A stretch of DNA of 64,000 bases from JAAYJT01 sp037445555 (GCA_037445555.1 JBBIKG010000013.1:1-64000), one strand, 5' to 3'. Numbered from the stretch's first letter, positions 8,283 to 17,175 are shown. Notes: generated by a model not told the origin, from the letters alone. Program-made: numbers and translations.

Positions 8283-9530
8283 TTACATCCCATACATTTC
8301 AATGATTTCCTGTTTTGTTTTTCCAAGAATATTGTACTTCTTTCCCACCCTGATAAATGCCTCCAGGGCTGTTTCAAGGTGATGCATTTCGTGTCCGGCT
8401 GAAACCTGCGTTCTGATCCGCGCCTGACCCTGAGGCACAACCGGAAAAAAGAATCCGATGGCATAAATGCCTTCAGCAAACAAGTCGCGCGAGAAATCCT
8501 GCGAAAGCTTGGCGTTAAAAAGCATTACAGGAACGATGGGTGTATTGCCTTCTTTCAGGATAAAACCCGCTTCATCAAGGCCTTTACGCCAAAAGGCAGT
8601 ATTGTGTTCAAGCTTGTCACGCCGTTCGGTCGAAGCTGATAGAATATCCAGCACCTTTAAAACACCGGCCACCACGACAGGCGCAATGGTGTTCGAGAAC
8701 AGATAAGGACGAGCTTTCTGCCTGCACATTTCCACCAGCTCCTTACGTCCAGACACGCAACCACCCGAAGCACCGCCAAGGGCTTTTCCAAAGGTAGTGG
8801 TGATGATGTCGATCTTGCCCATCACCCCGCAATGTTCGTGTGTTCCCCGGCCGGTTTTTCCAATAAATCCGCTCGAGTGCGAATCGTCAACAAAAAGCAT
8901 GGCGTCATATTTTTCGCACAGGTCAACCATTTCATCGAGCTTTGCAATATCACCGTCCATCGAAAATACGCCGTCGGTTATTACCATTTTCAGTCGCTTG
9001 TCGCTGTGCAGTTGCAGTTTCGACTCGAGATGAGCCATATCACTGTGCTTGAAGGTGTCGTGCATAGCGCTGCACAACCGGATGCCGTCAATGATGCTGG
9101 CATGCACCAGGCGGTCACTGATCATAACATCATCCTTGGTGAGGATAGCTTCAAATACACCTGCGTTGGCATCCATGCACGACGGAAACAATATGGTGTC
9201 TTCGGTGCCCAAAAACTCAGTCACCTTGCGCTCAAGCTCTTTATGAATATCCTGCGTGCCGCAGATAAATCTGACAGAAGACATGCCGTATCCGCGTGTG
9301 TCGAGGCCTTCGTGTGCAGCTTTCACTACATCAGGGTGACTCGACAAACCCAGGTAATTGTTAGCGCACATATTGACCACTTTTTTCTGAGGGCTCCCTG
9401 CCGGAAACTCCACTTCGATATCAGCGGCCTGGGATGAATGTATAAACCGTTCAATTTTGAACAATCCGGCTTGCTGAAGTTCGCTGAGGGTGTGCCGGTA
9501 CATTGCCCTCACTTTTTCGCTGTATGCCAT
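8283..9530 (-). CDS. Alpha-oxoamine synthase, KBL-like paralogue next to an acyl carrier protein
   Basis: PLP enzyme of 415 residues from the family that condenses an amino acid with an acyl thioester and loses CO2 (KBL, serine palmitoyltransferase, BioF, ALA synthase, CqsA). Visible active-site elements are ANNYLGL, RFICGTQ, His143 in HASIIDG, DGVFSMDG, Asp215 and His218 in VDDSHSSGF, the PLP lysine Lys249 in TTTFGKALGG, and the carboxylate-binding Arg in ARIRTQVSAGHE. It resembles KBL more than BioF, but it has about 15 extra N-terminal and 10 extra C-terminal residues compared with the KBL in the same region. The ACP gene lies 26 bp upstream on the same strand, so an acyl-ACP substrate is plausible. 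Candidate products are a 2-amino-3-ketone such as a sphingoid-like base, or an alpha-aminoketone. Family confident, substrate unknown. Confidence 0.85.
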   Translation of the reverse strand: MAYSEKVRAMYRHTLSELQQAGLFKIERFIHSSQAADIEVEFPAGSPQKKVVNMCANNYLGLSSHPDVVKAAHEGLDTRGYGMSSVRFICGTQDIHKELERKVTEFLGTEDTILFPSCMDANAGVFEAILTKDDVMISDRLVHASIIDGIRLCSAMHDTFKHSDMAHLESKLQLHSDKRLKMVITDGVFSMDGDIAKLDEMVDLCEKYDAMLFVDDSHSSGFIGKTGRGTHEHCGVMGKIDIITTTFGKALGGASGGCVSGRKELVEMCRQKARPYLFSNTIAPVVVAGVLKVLDILSASTERRDKLEHNTAFWRKGLDEAGFILKEGNTPIVPVMLFNAKLSQDFSRDLFAEGIYAIGFFFPVVPQGQARIRTQVSAGHEMHHLETALEAFIRVGKKYNILGKTKQEIIEMYGM

Positions 9531-9556
9531 GGTACTGAATTTTTATTGCGAAACGG

Positions 9557-9802
9557 CTATTTCAGAAACCCATTGACAAGAATTACAATCTTGTTCACCG
9601 AATCAAAAGCCTCAGGGGTAGCCTGGTCGTCTGGAATGCTGATCTTGTATTTGTTTTCAAGAAAACGCTTAAGCGAAACCATCGAAAAAGAATCAACAAT
9701 CCCACCCGAGATCAATGGCGTGTCATAGGTTATCACTTCATCCGGATCTTCAAGGTACTCGTCGATGACATACTGCAGTACAATGTCTTTCATTTCTTCC
9801 AT
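9557..9802 (-). CDS. Stand-alone acyl carrier protein
   Basis: 81-residue acidic protein with the phosphopantetheine attachment motif GGIVDSFSMVSL; the modified serine should be Ser38. The flanking helices (DIVLQYVIDEYL before it, VSLKRFLENKYKISIPDD after it) fit the carrier-protein fold. It is not the housekeeping AcpP, which carries DSLD(T/S)VEL. It is encoded directly upstream of the oxoamine synthase on the same strand, and the acyl ligase and a holo-ACP synthase lie further upstream in the same orientation. A dedicated carrier for that pathway is the simplest reading. A second start at residue 4 is possible. Confidence 0.85.
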   Translation of the reverse strand: MEEMKDIVLQYVIDEYLEDPDEVITYDTPLISGGIVDSFSMVSLKRFLENKYKISIPDDQATPEAFDSVNKIVILVNGFLK

Positions 9803-10335
9803 TTTTCTTTTTTTTTAAGGTTAGATAAAGATTGATAAGTTGATGTTTTTTAGTATTTGTTTTGTGGAGCAGTGATGCACTGCTACGGTAATGCTGCATC
9901 ACTTTCAATTTTATTTGAGGCGGCGCAAAAGTTTAGCTATAGAATTCTTCTTGCGATCACGCCATGCCCTGCGGTTTTCCGCTGTCTTTTTATCAGGGCA
10001 ATTCAGGCCTTGTGTGATGAAATTCATGCTCTTGACCTCATTGCATGGAGACTTCGAAATATTCAGAACCCCGGGAAATTTCATATTACTCTCACGACCA
10101 TGACATTCTGCACCAGTATTTATTATAGTGACGACTGCGCTGCTGGTTTGAATTCTGAATTTATAATCCCTGTAAGTACCACAACCCCTATAAACGATTC
10201 TTTTTTTCCCCCTGGTCATATACAAGATCTCAAAATCCTTAAAATCCTTCGCAAACATATTTCAGACTTATTGTTTTCGGCCTCAGCAAATCATAACCTT
10301 ACAGCATCTCGGTCATTTGGCATCTCAATCATGGG
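9803..10335. other. 533-bp intergenic region with no convincing gene
   Basis: Lies between the ACP and acyl-ligase genes. It holds a small hairpin (AGCAGTG/CACTGCT near 9868-9885), a T/A-rich stretch before the ACP start, and a short tandem AAAATCCTT near 10232-10250. A 115-codon open frame on the minus strand (9911-10258) has no recognisable domain. No -7 motif was found just before the ACP start. Confidence 0.5.
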
Positions 10336-12039
10336 TCAATCATCTTCCAAGGTAGAGGTATCCCCAATTTCTTCACCCCACTCCTTGGCATGCAGAATGC
10401 GCCGCATAATCTTTCCGCTACGTGTTTTGGGCAATTTATCCATAAATTCTATTTCCTGGGGCATTGCCAAAGGTGACAGCTTTTTCCGTATAAAGTTCAT
10501 AATCATCAGCTCAGTGTCGCTGTTTGCCTCGAATCCGGGTTTAAGTGATACAAAAGCTTTCACTACCTCCATGTTAATCTCGTCCGGTTTGCTGACAACT
10601 GCAGATTCGGCCACGGCTTCATGCTCAAGCAGGGCAGATTCAACTTCGAAAGGGCTGACCAGGTGGCCGCCGGTGTTGATTACATCATCGTCGCGGCCTA
10701 CAAACCAATAATAGCCGTCAGCATCCAGCTTGGCGCGGTCGCCCGAAAGGTACCATCCATCCTGAAATTTCTTTAGAAATGTTTCTTCGTTGTTCCAATA
10801 TCCCCTCATTCTGGCAGGCCAATCGGGTCTGAAGCCAATAAGCCCGATCAACCCCGGCTCAATGATAGGCTCGAATGTTCGGGCATTCAGTATAGCTGCC
10901 GTAAGACCCGGAAAAGGCTTGCCCATGCTGCCGGGCTTCACCGGCATTCCCGGGTAATTGCAAATCATGTGCGATCCGGTTTCTGTTTGCCAATAGGTAT
11001 CATAAAATGGTTTGCCAAACACACGTTCGCTCCACACCACGGCCTCGGCGTTGAGCGGTTCGCCCACACTTGCCAGATGGCGGAGGCACGAAAGATCAAA
11101 ACGAGTTACCAGCTCGTTCCCGGCTTTCATCAACGAGCGTATGGCCGTTGGCGCCGAATACCACATTGAAATACGGTATTTTTCAATGAACCTGTACCAG
11201 GCTTCGGCGCTGAAGCCCGCCTCGAGCACACATTGTGTCACTCCATTGCTAAAAGCGCCGATGATGCCATACGAGGTGCCGGTTACCCAACCCGGATCGG
11301 CAGTACACCAGTAGATGTCATCGGGTTGCAGATCGAGGACCCATTTTGAGGTGAGATACTGCGACATCAGCGAATAATGTACATGCTTAACACCTTTCGG
11401 TTGTCCGGTTGTACCTGAAGTGTAGTGCAAAACCGATGGCGATTCGGCCAGTGTGGGATACACATCAAACATCTTAACTGGTGCCGCTTGATCGAGAGAA
11501 TAAACCACCTCGCGGTCCTGAAGCGCTTTCTTTCCATCATGGTCCACAATGATGATGTGCTTCAGATAAGGCATTTTGTCAATGATCTTACGAACCTTTC
11601 CAACGTGCTTACGCTGGGTAATAATGGCCGTGGTTTCGGCATTATCAAGCCGTACAAATAGTGATTCTTCGCCAAAAGCGGAAAACAAAGGCTGAGCGAT
11701 GGCTCCAGTCTTTAATATCCCTAAAAATCCGATATAAAGTTCCGGAATCCGGTCCATAAACAAACAAACCCGGTCGCCTGCACGGATGCCCAGCGACTGT
11801 AAGAAGTGGCCGAACGTGTTTGTTGCCAGCCTGAGGTCATTGTAGGTGTATTTTTTTTCAATTCCCTGGGCATTTTCCCAGTATAGTGCCACCTTGTCTG
11901 CCAGACCCATCTGGCATATTCTGTCAGAGCAGTACCATCCGATATTGATTATATCCCCTGGTTTGTAGTTCAATTCTTCTTCAGCAATCTTCCAACTGAA
12001 GTTGTTGATGCGTTCTTCGTAAGATCCGATATTAAACAT
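10336..12039 (-). CDS. AMP-forming acyl-CoA/acyl-ACP ligase (AcsA/acetyl-CoA synthetase-like)
   Basis: 567 residues of the adenylate-forming family. The P-loop-like motif is HYTSGTTGQPKG, and the adenylate-binding motifs YWQTETGS and YLSGDRAKLDADGYYWFVGRDDDVI are intact. The C-terminal catalytic lysine lies in LPKTRSGKIMRR. The overall form is that of Bacillus-type AcsA (about 570 residues) rather than the longer E. coli Acs. In this context it may load the neighbouring carrier protein or make the acyl thioester used by the oxoamine synthases. Alternatively it is a plain acetate/propionate ligase that works with the ActP-like permease 8 kb away. The start is the first in-frame ATG, after an upstream gap of 270 bp. 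Confidence 0.85.
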   Translation of the reverse strand: MFNIGSYEERINNFSWKIAEEELNYKPGDIINIGWYCSDRICQMGLADKVALYWENAQGIEKKYTYNDLRLATNTFGHFLQSLGIRAGDRVCLFMDRIPELYIGFLGILKTGAIAQPLFSAFGEESLFVRLDNAETTAIITQRKHVGKVRKIIDKMPYLKHIIIVDHDGKKALQDREVVYSLDQAAPVKMFDVYPTLAESPSVLHYTSGTTGQPKGVKHVHYSLMSQYLTSKWVLDLQPDDIYWCTADPGWVTGTSYGIIGAFSNGVTQCVLEAGFSAEAWYRFIEKYRISMWYSAPTAIRSLMKAGNELVTRFDLSCLRHLASVGEPLNAEAVVWSERVFGKPFYDTYWQTETGSHMICNYPGMPVKPGSMGKPFPGLTAAILNARTFEPIIEPGLIGLIGFRPDWPARMRGYWNNEETFLKKFQDGWYLSGDRAKLDADGYYWFVGRDDDVINTGGHLVSPFEVESALLEHEAVAESAVVSKPDEINMEVVKAFVSLKPGFEANSDTELMIMNFIRKKLSPLAMPQEIEFMDKLPKTRSGKIMRRILHAKEWGEEIGDTSTLEDD

Positions 12040-12309
12040 AGGATAGTTTGGTTGGTTTGTCAGTATTCTTTACTTCGTTATTTTGAAACATAATAGAGAT
12101 TGATCGTATTCTTATGCGTTTCCGTAATCCCGAATAGTTATTATGTCCGTTTGTTTTTCCTGAGAGTCCTTGCTCCTTTGGCATTTCTGTATTGGGCTAG
12201 GTGCGTTGATAATATTTATGTGGTGTATGTGATTTCGCCGGACATCTCCAGGCTGATTAATTTTCAGGAAGCTATTGAATTACATCGCAGCAGGTTCACA
12301 CTAATTGTA

Positions 12310-12684
12310 TCATCTTTCCACTATCACAATTGCGTTTACCATATCGCGCAGGTGAGTAAGTGACACCTGGATGTTGGTTATGTTGATTTCTGCCACAAAA
12401 TCGCGGGTTTTCCCATAAAGTACAAGCTTGGGCTTGCCCAGTTCGTCCTTTGTTACTTCTATTTCGTTGAATTTCAGCCCGTCGCGCCAGCCTGTGCCGA
12501 TAGCCTTCAGGAAGGCTTCTTTGGCCGCAAAACGAACGGCATAATGCTGGGCCCTGGATTTTTTTGACTCGCAATAGGCTATTTCGGCTTCGGTGAAAAG
12601 CCGCTCGCGCAAACCTTCAGTGGTTGCGAGATGTTTTTCTATACGGTCCACTTCTATTATGTCAGTCCCTATTCCAAAAATCAA
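12310..12684 (-). CDS. acpS: Holo-[acyl-carrier-protein] synthase
   Basis: 124 residues, the usual AcpS length. The Mg/CoA site is visible as GIGTDIIEVDRIE near the N-terminus and RFAAKEAFLKAIGTG in the middle. The enzyme transfers 4'-phosphopantetheine from CoA to the serine of carrier proteins. It probably serves the housekeeping ACP of the cell as well, but its position beside a dedicated ACP and an acyl ligase suggests it also activates that ACP. The gene is 49 bp downstream of the KBL gene on the same strand, so the two are likely co-transcribed. Confidence 0.92.
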   Translation of the reverse strand: MIFGIGTDIIEVDRIEKHLATTEGLRERLFTEAEIAYCESKKSRAQHYAVRFAAKEAFLKAIGTGWRDGLKFNEIEVTKDELGKPKLVLYGKTRDFVAEINITNIQVSLTHLRDMVNAIVIVER

Positions 12685-12733
12685 TTTGTCGGAATTTTAG
12701 GGCTGCAATATAAAAAAAAGATCGATGTGTAAT

Positions 12734-13933
12734 TTAGATGGCGCCTAACTTACGACCTACTTTGACAAACTTTTCGATGGCAAAGTCGATGTGTTCGTTT
12801 GTATGGGCCGCACTCAGCTGCACCCTGATACGGGATTTCCCTTTGGGCACTACCGGATAGTAAAAACCAATGACATAAATGCCTTCGTTGAGCAGCTCGT
12901 TGGCGAAGTTCTGGGATAATTGAGCGTCGTTAGGCAGGTGCCCCAGCATAACCGGCACAATGGGATGCGTGCCCGGCACTATAGTAAATCCGGCTTCTAC
13001 CATACCCTTCCTGAATCGCCTTGTGTTCTCTTCAAGCTTATCACGCAGTTGCGTGGTTTCGGTAAGGATATTCAGTACCTCGAGCGTGGCGCCTGCAATA
13101 CCCGGAGCCAGCGAGTTTGAAAACAGATACGGCCGTGATCGCTGACGCAACAGATCGATTATTTCTTTATGACCCGATATACATCCTCCTGAAGCGCCAC
13201 CCAGTGCTTTTCCGAAGGTTGTGGTGATTATATCAACCCGATTCATGGCGTGGCAGTGTTCGTGAGTTCCCCGGCCTTTGGTGCCAATAAATCCCGTAGC
13301 ATGCGAATCGTCCACCATCACAAGTGCTTCGTATTTGTCGGCAAGATCACAGATTTTATCCACCTGAGCGATTATGCCATCCATTGAAAATACCCCGTCG
13401 GTGACAATCATTTTGAACCGGGTTCCTTCGGCTTCCTGAAGTTTTGCTTCGAGGTCTGCCATATCATTGTTTTTGTACCGGAAGCGCTTAGCCTTGCAGA
13501 GCCTTACCCCGTCGATGATCGACGCATGATTCAACTCATCACTTATGAGCGCGCTGTCCTCGCCCAGCAAGGGCTCAAAAACCCCTCCGTTGGCATCAAA
13601 TGCGGAAGAATAGAGGATGGTATCTTCAGTTTCCAGAAAGCTGCTGAGCTTTTCCTCAAGTTGTTTATGCACAAGCTGAGTTCCACAGATGAACCTAACC
13701 GACGCCATGCCGAAACCCCACTTAAAAAAAGCGTAGTTTCCGGCAGCCATCACGCGAGGTTCGTTGCACAAACCAAGATAGTTGTTGGCACAAAAATTTA
13801 TCACATCAAGGCCCTGGCTTGTTTTAATATGAACCCCCTGAGGAGTCATAAGTACCCGCTCGGTTTTGTAAAGCCCCTCGGCTCTGATGGTCTCAAGCTC
13901 CCGCTGAAGATAATCCTTGAATTTTCCGTACAT
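12734..13933 (-). CDS. kbl: Glycine C-acetyltransferase (2-amino-3-ketobutyrate CoA ligase)
   Basis: 399 residues from the ATG at 13933, close to E. coli Kbl (398). That start was chosen because a -7 motif lies 22 bp upstream of it and the longer frame would include the promoter. The sequence tracks KBL closely: FCANNYLGL, RFICGTQ, LNHASIIDGVRLCKAKR, TDGVFSMDG, VMVDDSHATGF, the PLP lysine Lys242 in TTTFGKALGGASGG, and SRIRVQLSAAHT. KBL cleaves 2-amino-3-ketobutyrate to glycine and acetyl-CoA in threonine breakdown, normally with threonine dehydrogenase (tdh). No tdh is in the window. A second paralogue of the family lies 3.2 kb downstream in the same orientation. Confidence 0.92.
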   Translation of the reverse strand: MYGKFKDYLQRELETIRAEGLYKTERVLMTPQGVHIKTSQGLDVINFCANNYLGLCNEPRVMAAGNYAFFKWGFGMASVRFICGTQLVHKQLEEKLSSFLETEDTILYSSAFDANGGVFEPLLGEDSALISDELNHASIIDGVRLCKAKRFRYKNNDMADLEAKLQEAEGTRFKMIVTDGVFSMDGIIAQVDKICDLADKYEALVMVDDSHATGFIGTKGRGTHEHCHAMNRVDIITTTFGKALGGASGGCISGHKEIIDLLRQRSRPYLFSNSLAPGIAGATLEVLNILTETTQLRDKLEENTRRFRKGMVEAGFTIVPGTHPIVPVMLGHLPNDAQLSQNFANELLNEGIYVIGFYYPVVPKGKSRIRVQLSAAHTNEHIDFAIEKFVKVGRKLGAI

Positions 13934-13954
13934 ACTAATCGGTTTTTCGGGGTG

Positions 13955-13962
13955 CAAAGGTA
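13955..13962 (-). promoter_or_regulatory. -7 promoter element of kbl
   Basis: TACCTTTG on the minus strand fits TAnnTTTG and lies 22 bp before the kbl ATG. No clear -33 TTTG was found. Confidence 0.55.
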
Positions 13963-14077
13963 CAAATAGTTGCGGTACCTGACACTGATGCACCGAAACA
14001 ATATAGTGATAATCTGGTTGTTTGAGCCTTATGGGCAAACTTAACCGACCGTGCAGAATTATTAGGCCGGTAAGTAG

Positions 14078-14085
14078 TAATTTTG
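14078..14085 (+). promoter_or_regulatory. -7 promoter element of mnmA
   Basis: TAATTTTG ends 17 bp before the mnmA ATG, so the 5' leader would be about 10 nt. Confidence 0.55.
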
Positions 14086-14101
14086 CCGTATAATTCTTCC
14101 T

Positions 14102-15166
14102 ATGAGGATTGCTTCACTGGTTTCGGGCGGAGTCGATAGTTCGGTTACCATACCGCTGCTAAAAGAGCAGGGATTTGAACCCGAGATATTTTATATCAAA
14201 ATAGGGATGGAAGATAAGGCGGGCTTCCTCGATTGTCCCTCGGAGGAGGACATAGAAATTGTAACCTGGATAGCCCGCAAGTATGGATGCCGCATGGAGA
14301 TTGTAGATCTTCAGGACGACTACTGGCAAAGCGTGGTAGCCTATACGTTGGATTCTGTGAAGAAAGGACTCACACCGAATCCGGATGTAATGTGCAATCT
14401 GCTGATCAAATTTGGTGTTTTCAACGACCGCTATGGGAAAAATTACGACCGCATTACTACGGGTCATTATGCTTCTAGGGTAGAGCGTGACAATAAAGTG
14501 TACCTTGGCACAGCCCGCGATCATGTAAAAGATCAGACCTATTTCCTAAGCCGTATCACTGAGGCGCAGATGTCCAAACTGATGTTTCCACTCGAGAAGA
14601 TGCTGAAAAAAGAAGTTCGTCAGGTAGCAGATCAAATGCGGTTGCCCAGCGCAGCGCGGCGCGACAGCCAGGGGATTTGTTTCTTGGGAAAGATAAATTA
14701 TGCTGAGTTCATCCGCCGCTATATAGGTGAACGACCAGGCAAAATTGTGGAACTGGAGACCGGAAAAATCTTAGGGCAACACAAAGGCTATTGGTTTTAT
14801 ACCATTGGCCAGCGCAAAGGGCTTGGGCTCGGGCAGGGTCCCTGGTTTGTGGTAAAAAAAGATACAGCTGAAAATATCATATTCGTTTCGAACGGTTATG
14901 ACCCTATTGCGCAATACAATGACACAATTTTGCTCGAAGATTTTAGCTTTATCACCGAAAATCCCTTCCTCAACCTTGAGTTAGGTGCCGATATATTCTT
15001 CAAGATTCGACACACCCCCGAATTCACCCCGGGCGCATTGTTCCGCAGGAACAAATATTTTGCTATTAAATCATCTTTGCCTATTGCCGGCATAGCCCCC
15101 GGCCAGTTTGGTGTGGTTTATGACACCGGAAAAAAGGTTTGTTTGGGAAGCGGGGTAATTGCCTGA
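14102..15166 (+). CDS. mnmA: tRNA 2-thiouridine(34) synthase MnmA
   Basis: 354 residues. The PP-loop SGGVDSSV is at the N-terminus. The first catalytic cysteine is in NPDVMCNLLIKFG and the second in SQGICFLGKINYAEF. The central GHYASRVE and DQTYFLSRI motifs and the YTIGQRKGLGLG motif of the RNA-binding part are all present. The enzyme puts sulfur on U34 of tRNA Lys, Glu and Gln, using a persulfide. It is transcribed divergently from kbl with only 168 bp between the starts. Confidence 0.95.
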   Translation: MRIASLVSGGVDSSVTIPLLKEQGFEPEIFYIKIGMEDKAGFLDCPSEEDIEIVTWIARKYGCRMEIVDLQDDYWQSVVAYTLDSVKKGLTPNPDVMCNLLIKFGVFNDRYGKNYDRITTGHYASRVERDNKVYLGTARDHVKDQTYFLSRITEAQMSKLMFPLEKMLKKEVRQVADQMRLPSAARRDSQGICFLGKINYAEFIRRYIGERPGKIVELETGKILGQHKGYWFYTIGQRKGLGLGQGPWFVVKKDTAENIIFVSNGYDPIAQYNDTILLEDFSFITENPFLNLELGADIFFKIRHTPEFTPGALFRRNKYFAIKSSLPIAGIAPGQFGVVYDTGKKVCLGSGVIA

Positions 15167-15853
15167 TCCTGTCTTTTTTGCCCGGACCTGCAACTCGACA
15201 CACAGGGATATTTAAGAAGGAAATCTTCCACTCACTTTTGCGGAAATATTTTTCGTTTTTCCCACAAGTTTATCGAAAGCCAAAAAAGTAGTTGTGCTTT
15301 TGTATAATAGTCGTCTAATAACATTAGGACCTGATCTTTGCCGAAATGGTGATGTTTTCAATGGTTCAATTCAGATGCCTGGGTTAACCGGAGTGCATTA
15401 CGCGAAATGCATGAATATAAGGCTGGCAGGGCGGTTATAAGAACAGAGCAAAGATTAATTAAAATCAATACACACTTGCAATGCGGTCAAGTCCCGTCAT
15501 TTCCGGCTCACTGTCGACCGACCTAAATCATTCTTCCCTTTATAACCGATTTAGGATGATGACAAACTAGACAAAGATTATGGAAAAACTCGAATTAATC
15601 ATGGAGCTGCCCGGGGCAATTCTGATCCGCGCAGCTGTTTTTATCAACTCCAGAGAGCCTGGCAGTCAAATACCGCCTTTGACCTGTGAATAGGCGGAGG
15701 AAGCCGTGAAAGGAGCTGGTGAAGTCTTTACGCGTTTGACAAACCCCAAAGGAAATAGCTAACAATGTTGGCTCTGATGGCAAACCTCCTTAGCGTTTCA
15801 TTTATTATTACGATTGCACAGATGGGGTGATTAAAAGCATTGGTCGCTGAACA
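15167..15853. other. Gene-poor region after mnmA, with two hairpins
   Basis: No coding pattern is convincing here. Two stems stand out: AGCTGC/GCAGCT around 15604-15640, and CCGCCT/AGGCGG at about 15672-15695, with G-rich sequence following. The region could encode a small RNA or be the remains of a decayed gene. It does not match any riboswitch, RNase P, tmRNA or SRP signature that I know. Confidence 0.4.
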
Positions 15854-16252
15854 ATGTTCATGAAAACGGGAGCGTTTTCTAATAAGTATCGCGTTTCAAA
15901 AATCGGGCCCGGGGAATCGGGTTCTGCACCAACAGGAGACATAAAATGGGGGCGGTCAAAGCTGGTTCTCGGCGACCCAAATTATTTGAGGTGCTATTGG
16001 GATGGAAAGTGGAAGCGGTATGATGTGGGTGGCAACCTCTTCCGGATTGTGGTGCTCAGCAAAGGCCGGGTAAAGGATTTCCTGAAAAAATCTGGAACCA
16101 AACAAACCGGGAATCGGTGCGAAAGATTAGTTGGTTCCGATAAAAATCTAATTTTAGAGTTTCTCCATAAAAATCTCATTACCCGAAGATTCGAGAAGCA
16201 GAAGAAATCGGGTGAGATTTTTGTTGCGGATGATCATTTCGTATTTCAGTGA
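15854..16252 (+). CDS. Hypothetical open frame, doubtful
   Basis: A 132-codon frame with plausible protein texture in its middle (WGRSKLVLGDPNYLRCYWDG, then KWKRYDVGGNLFRIVVLSKG). It has no domain I recognise, no signal peptide and no clear promoter, and its last 99 bases overlap the well-supported convergent PepSY-like gene. It may be a remnant or chance. An aggregated look at orthologous loci would decide. Confidence 0.2.
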   Translation: MFMKTGAFSNKYRVSKIGPGESGSAPTGDIKWGRSKLVLGDPNYLRCYWDGKWKRYDVGGNLFRIVVLSKGRVKDFLKKSGTKQTGNRCERLVGSDKNLILEFLHKNLITRRFEKQKKSGEIFVADDHFVFQ

Positions 16253-16546
16253 ATCGGCTGTGACTACAGCGATGCAGTTCATGATTTCGCCTTTTTCACT
16301 GGCAGCCATAGCTATATGTTCGGGGATGTCTTGGAGAAAAATATTTGTGCGGCATTCTAAAAGTTTACCTCCCTGGCTGATTCGGGCAATTTTTTCGTTG
16401 ATGCCTTCAAAAAACACAGCTTCAAATCCGTCATCGGTCTTAAACCATTCCACATTTCTGGCGTTCGGGAAATGCCTCACAAAGCATTCTTTCACCTCTG
16501 CCGGGGGTATGTTTCCGGAACCAAAAATGTTTTTCAGGAAATCCAT
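16154..16546 (-). CDS. PepSY-like (BLIP-fold-like) cytoplasmic protein
   Basis: 130 residues. The first half has the pattern of Bacteroidota PepSY-like proteins: an amphipathic helix (PPAEVKECFVRHFPNARNV), EWFKTDDGFEAVFFEG, then a strand and ISQGGKLLECRTNI, then a helix after LQDIPEHI. The second half, with NKNLTRFLLLLESSG, is a repeat of the same strands. Unlike most relatives it has no signal peptide. It lies 51 bp downstream of the ECF sigma gene on the same strand and is probably co-transcribed, which raises the possibility of a regulatory partner, although it lacks any anti-sigma hallmark. Function unknown. Confidence 0.7.
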   Translation of the reverse strand: MDFLKNIFGSGNIPPAEVKECFVRHFPNARNVEWFKTDDGFEAVFFEGINEKIARISQGGKLLECRTNIFLQDIPEHIAMAASEKGEIMNCIAVVTADSLKYEMIIRNKNLTRFLLLLESSGNEIFMEKL

Positions 16547-16597
16547 GCGGAAAAAATTGTATTACTTATGACGTATGTCAATTAAAAAGTAACACAA

Positions 16598-17170
16598 TCA
16601 ATTATAACTTCCGTAGAGGGTTTTGTAAAGGTACATCAATCGTGCTTTTGCCCGCTTCATGCGCATTTTGACTGCACCTTCCGTCAATCGCATCGATTCG
16701 GCAATTTGCTTGATCGACAGGTCGTCCTGGTACTTCATCAGCAACATGGCTTTTTCTTCGGTATGCAACAGATCGAGGAGTTTAATCAGCCGCTCATAGT
16801 GTACCGACGAAAGGTCCTCTTCAATTTCATCCACAATCTCCGGTATTTCGTGTTGCTGATTGTAATGAGGATAGTGAAGCCTCTTGCGAAGCCTGAGGTA
16901 GTCGATACAGTGATTGTATGTTATGGAGTAAAGCCACGAGCTGAATGATGAATTACCCTTAAACCCATCGAGTTTTTCAAAGGCCTTGGATAAAATATCC
17001 TTAGAAAATTCGGTGGCAAGCTCTTTGTGGTGCAGGAGGCTATTGCACTTTTCCAGTACCTTGCTGTGATAGCGTGCGTATATAAATGTATAGAGCTCGG
17101 AGAGGTGATCAGCCTTAATTTTTTCGATCAGGTCCTCATCCGAATAATTCTCAAAGGGCTTGATGTTCAT
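16598..17170 (-). CDS. ECF-type RNA polymerase sigma factor
   Basis: 190 residues. Region 2 reads YHSKVLEKCNSLLHHKELATEF with DILSKAFEKLDGFKG and the core-binding FSSWLYSITYNHCIDYLR. Region 4 carries a helix-turn-helix, MKYQDDLSIKQIAESMRLTE, then GAVKMRMKRAKARL. No typical anti-sigma gene is adjacent. The gene starts 160 bp from the divergent helical lipoprotein gene, and three GCGAATTT copies lie between them, so that envelope gene set is a candidate regulon. The target is inference. Confidence 0.9.
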   Translation of the reverse strand: MNIKPFENYSDEDLIEKIKADHLSELYTFIYARYHSKVLEKCNSLLHHKELATEFSKDILSKAFEKLDGFKGNSSFSSWLYSITYNHCIDYLRLRKRLHYPHYNQQHEIPEIVDEIEEDLSSVHYERLIKLLDLLHTEEKAMLLMKYQDDLSIKQIAESMRLTEGAVKMRMKRAKARLMYLYKTLYGSYN

Positions 17171-17175
17171 TACCC

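Noticed and set aside
8832..9437. 201-codon plus-strand open frame
   Set aside because: Fully antisense to the oxoamine synthase, whose conserved residues explain the region.
9911..10258. 115-codon minus-strand frame between ACP and the acyl ligase
   Set aside because: No domain, no start signal, low-complexity start; kept only as part of the intergenic description.
9857..10711. 284-codon plus-strand open frame
   Set aside because: It runs antisense into the strongly supported AMP-ligase gene and has no domain; a shadow frame.
15595..15783. 62-codon minus-strand frame after mnmA
   Set aside because: Rich in residues seen in chance frames; no family, no promoter motif.
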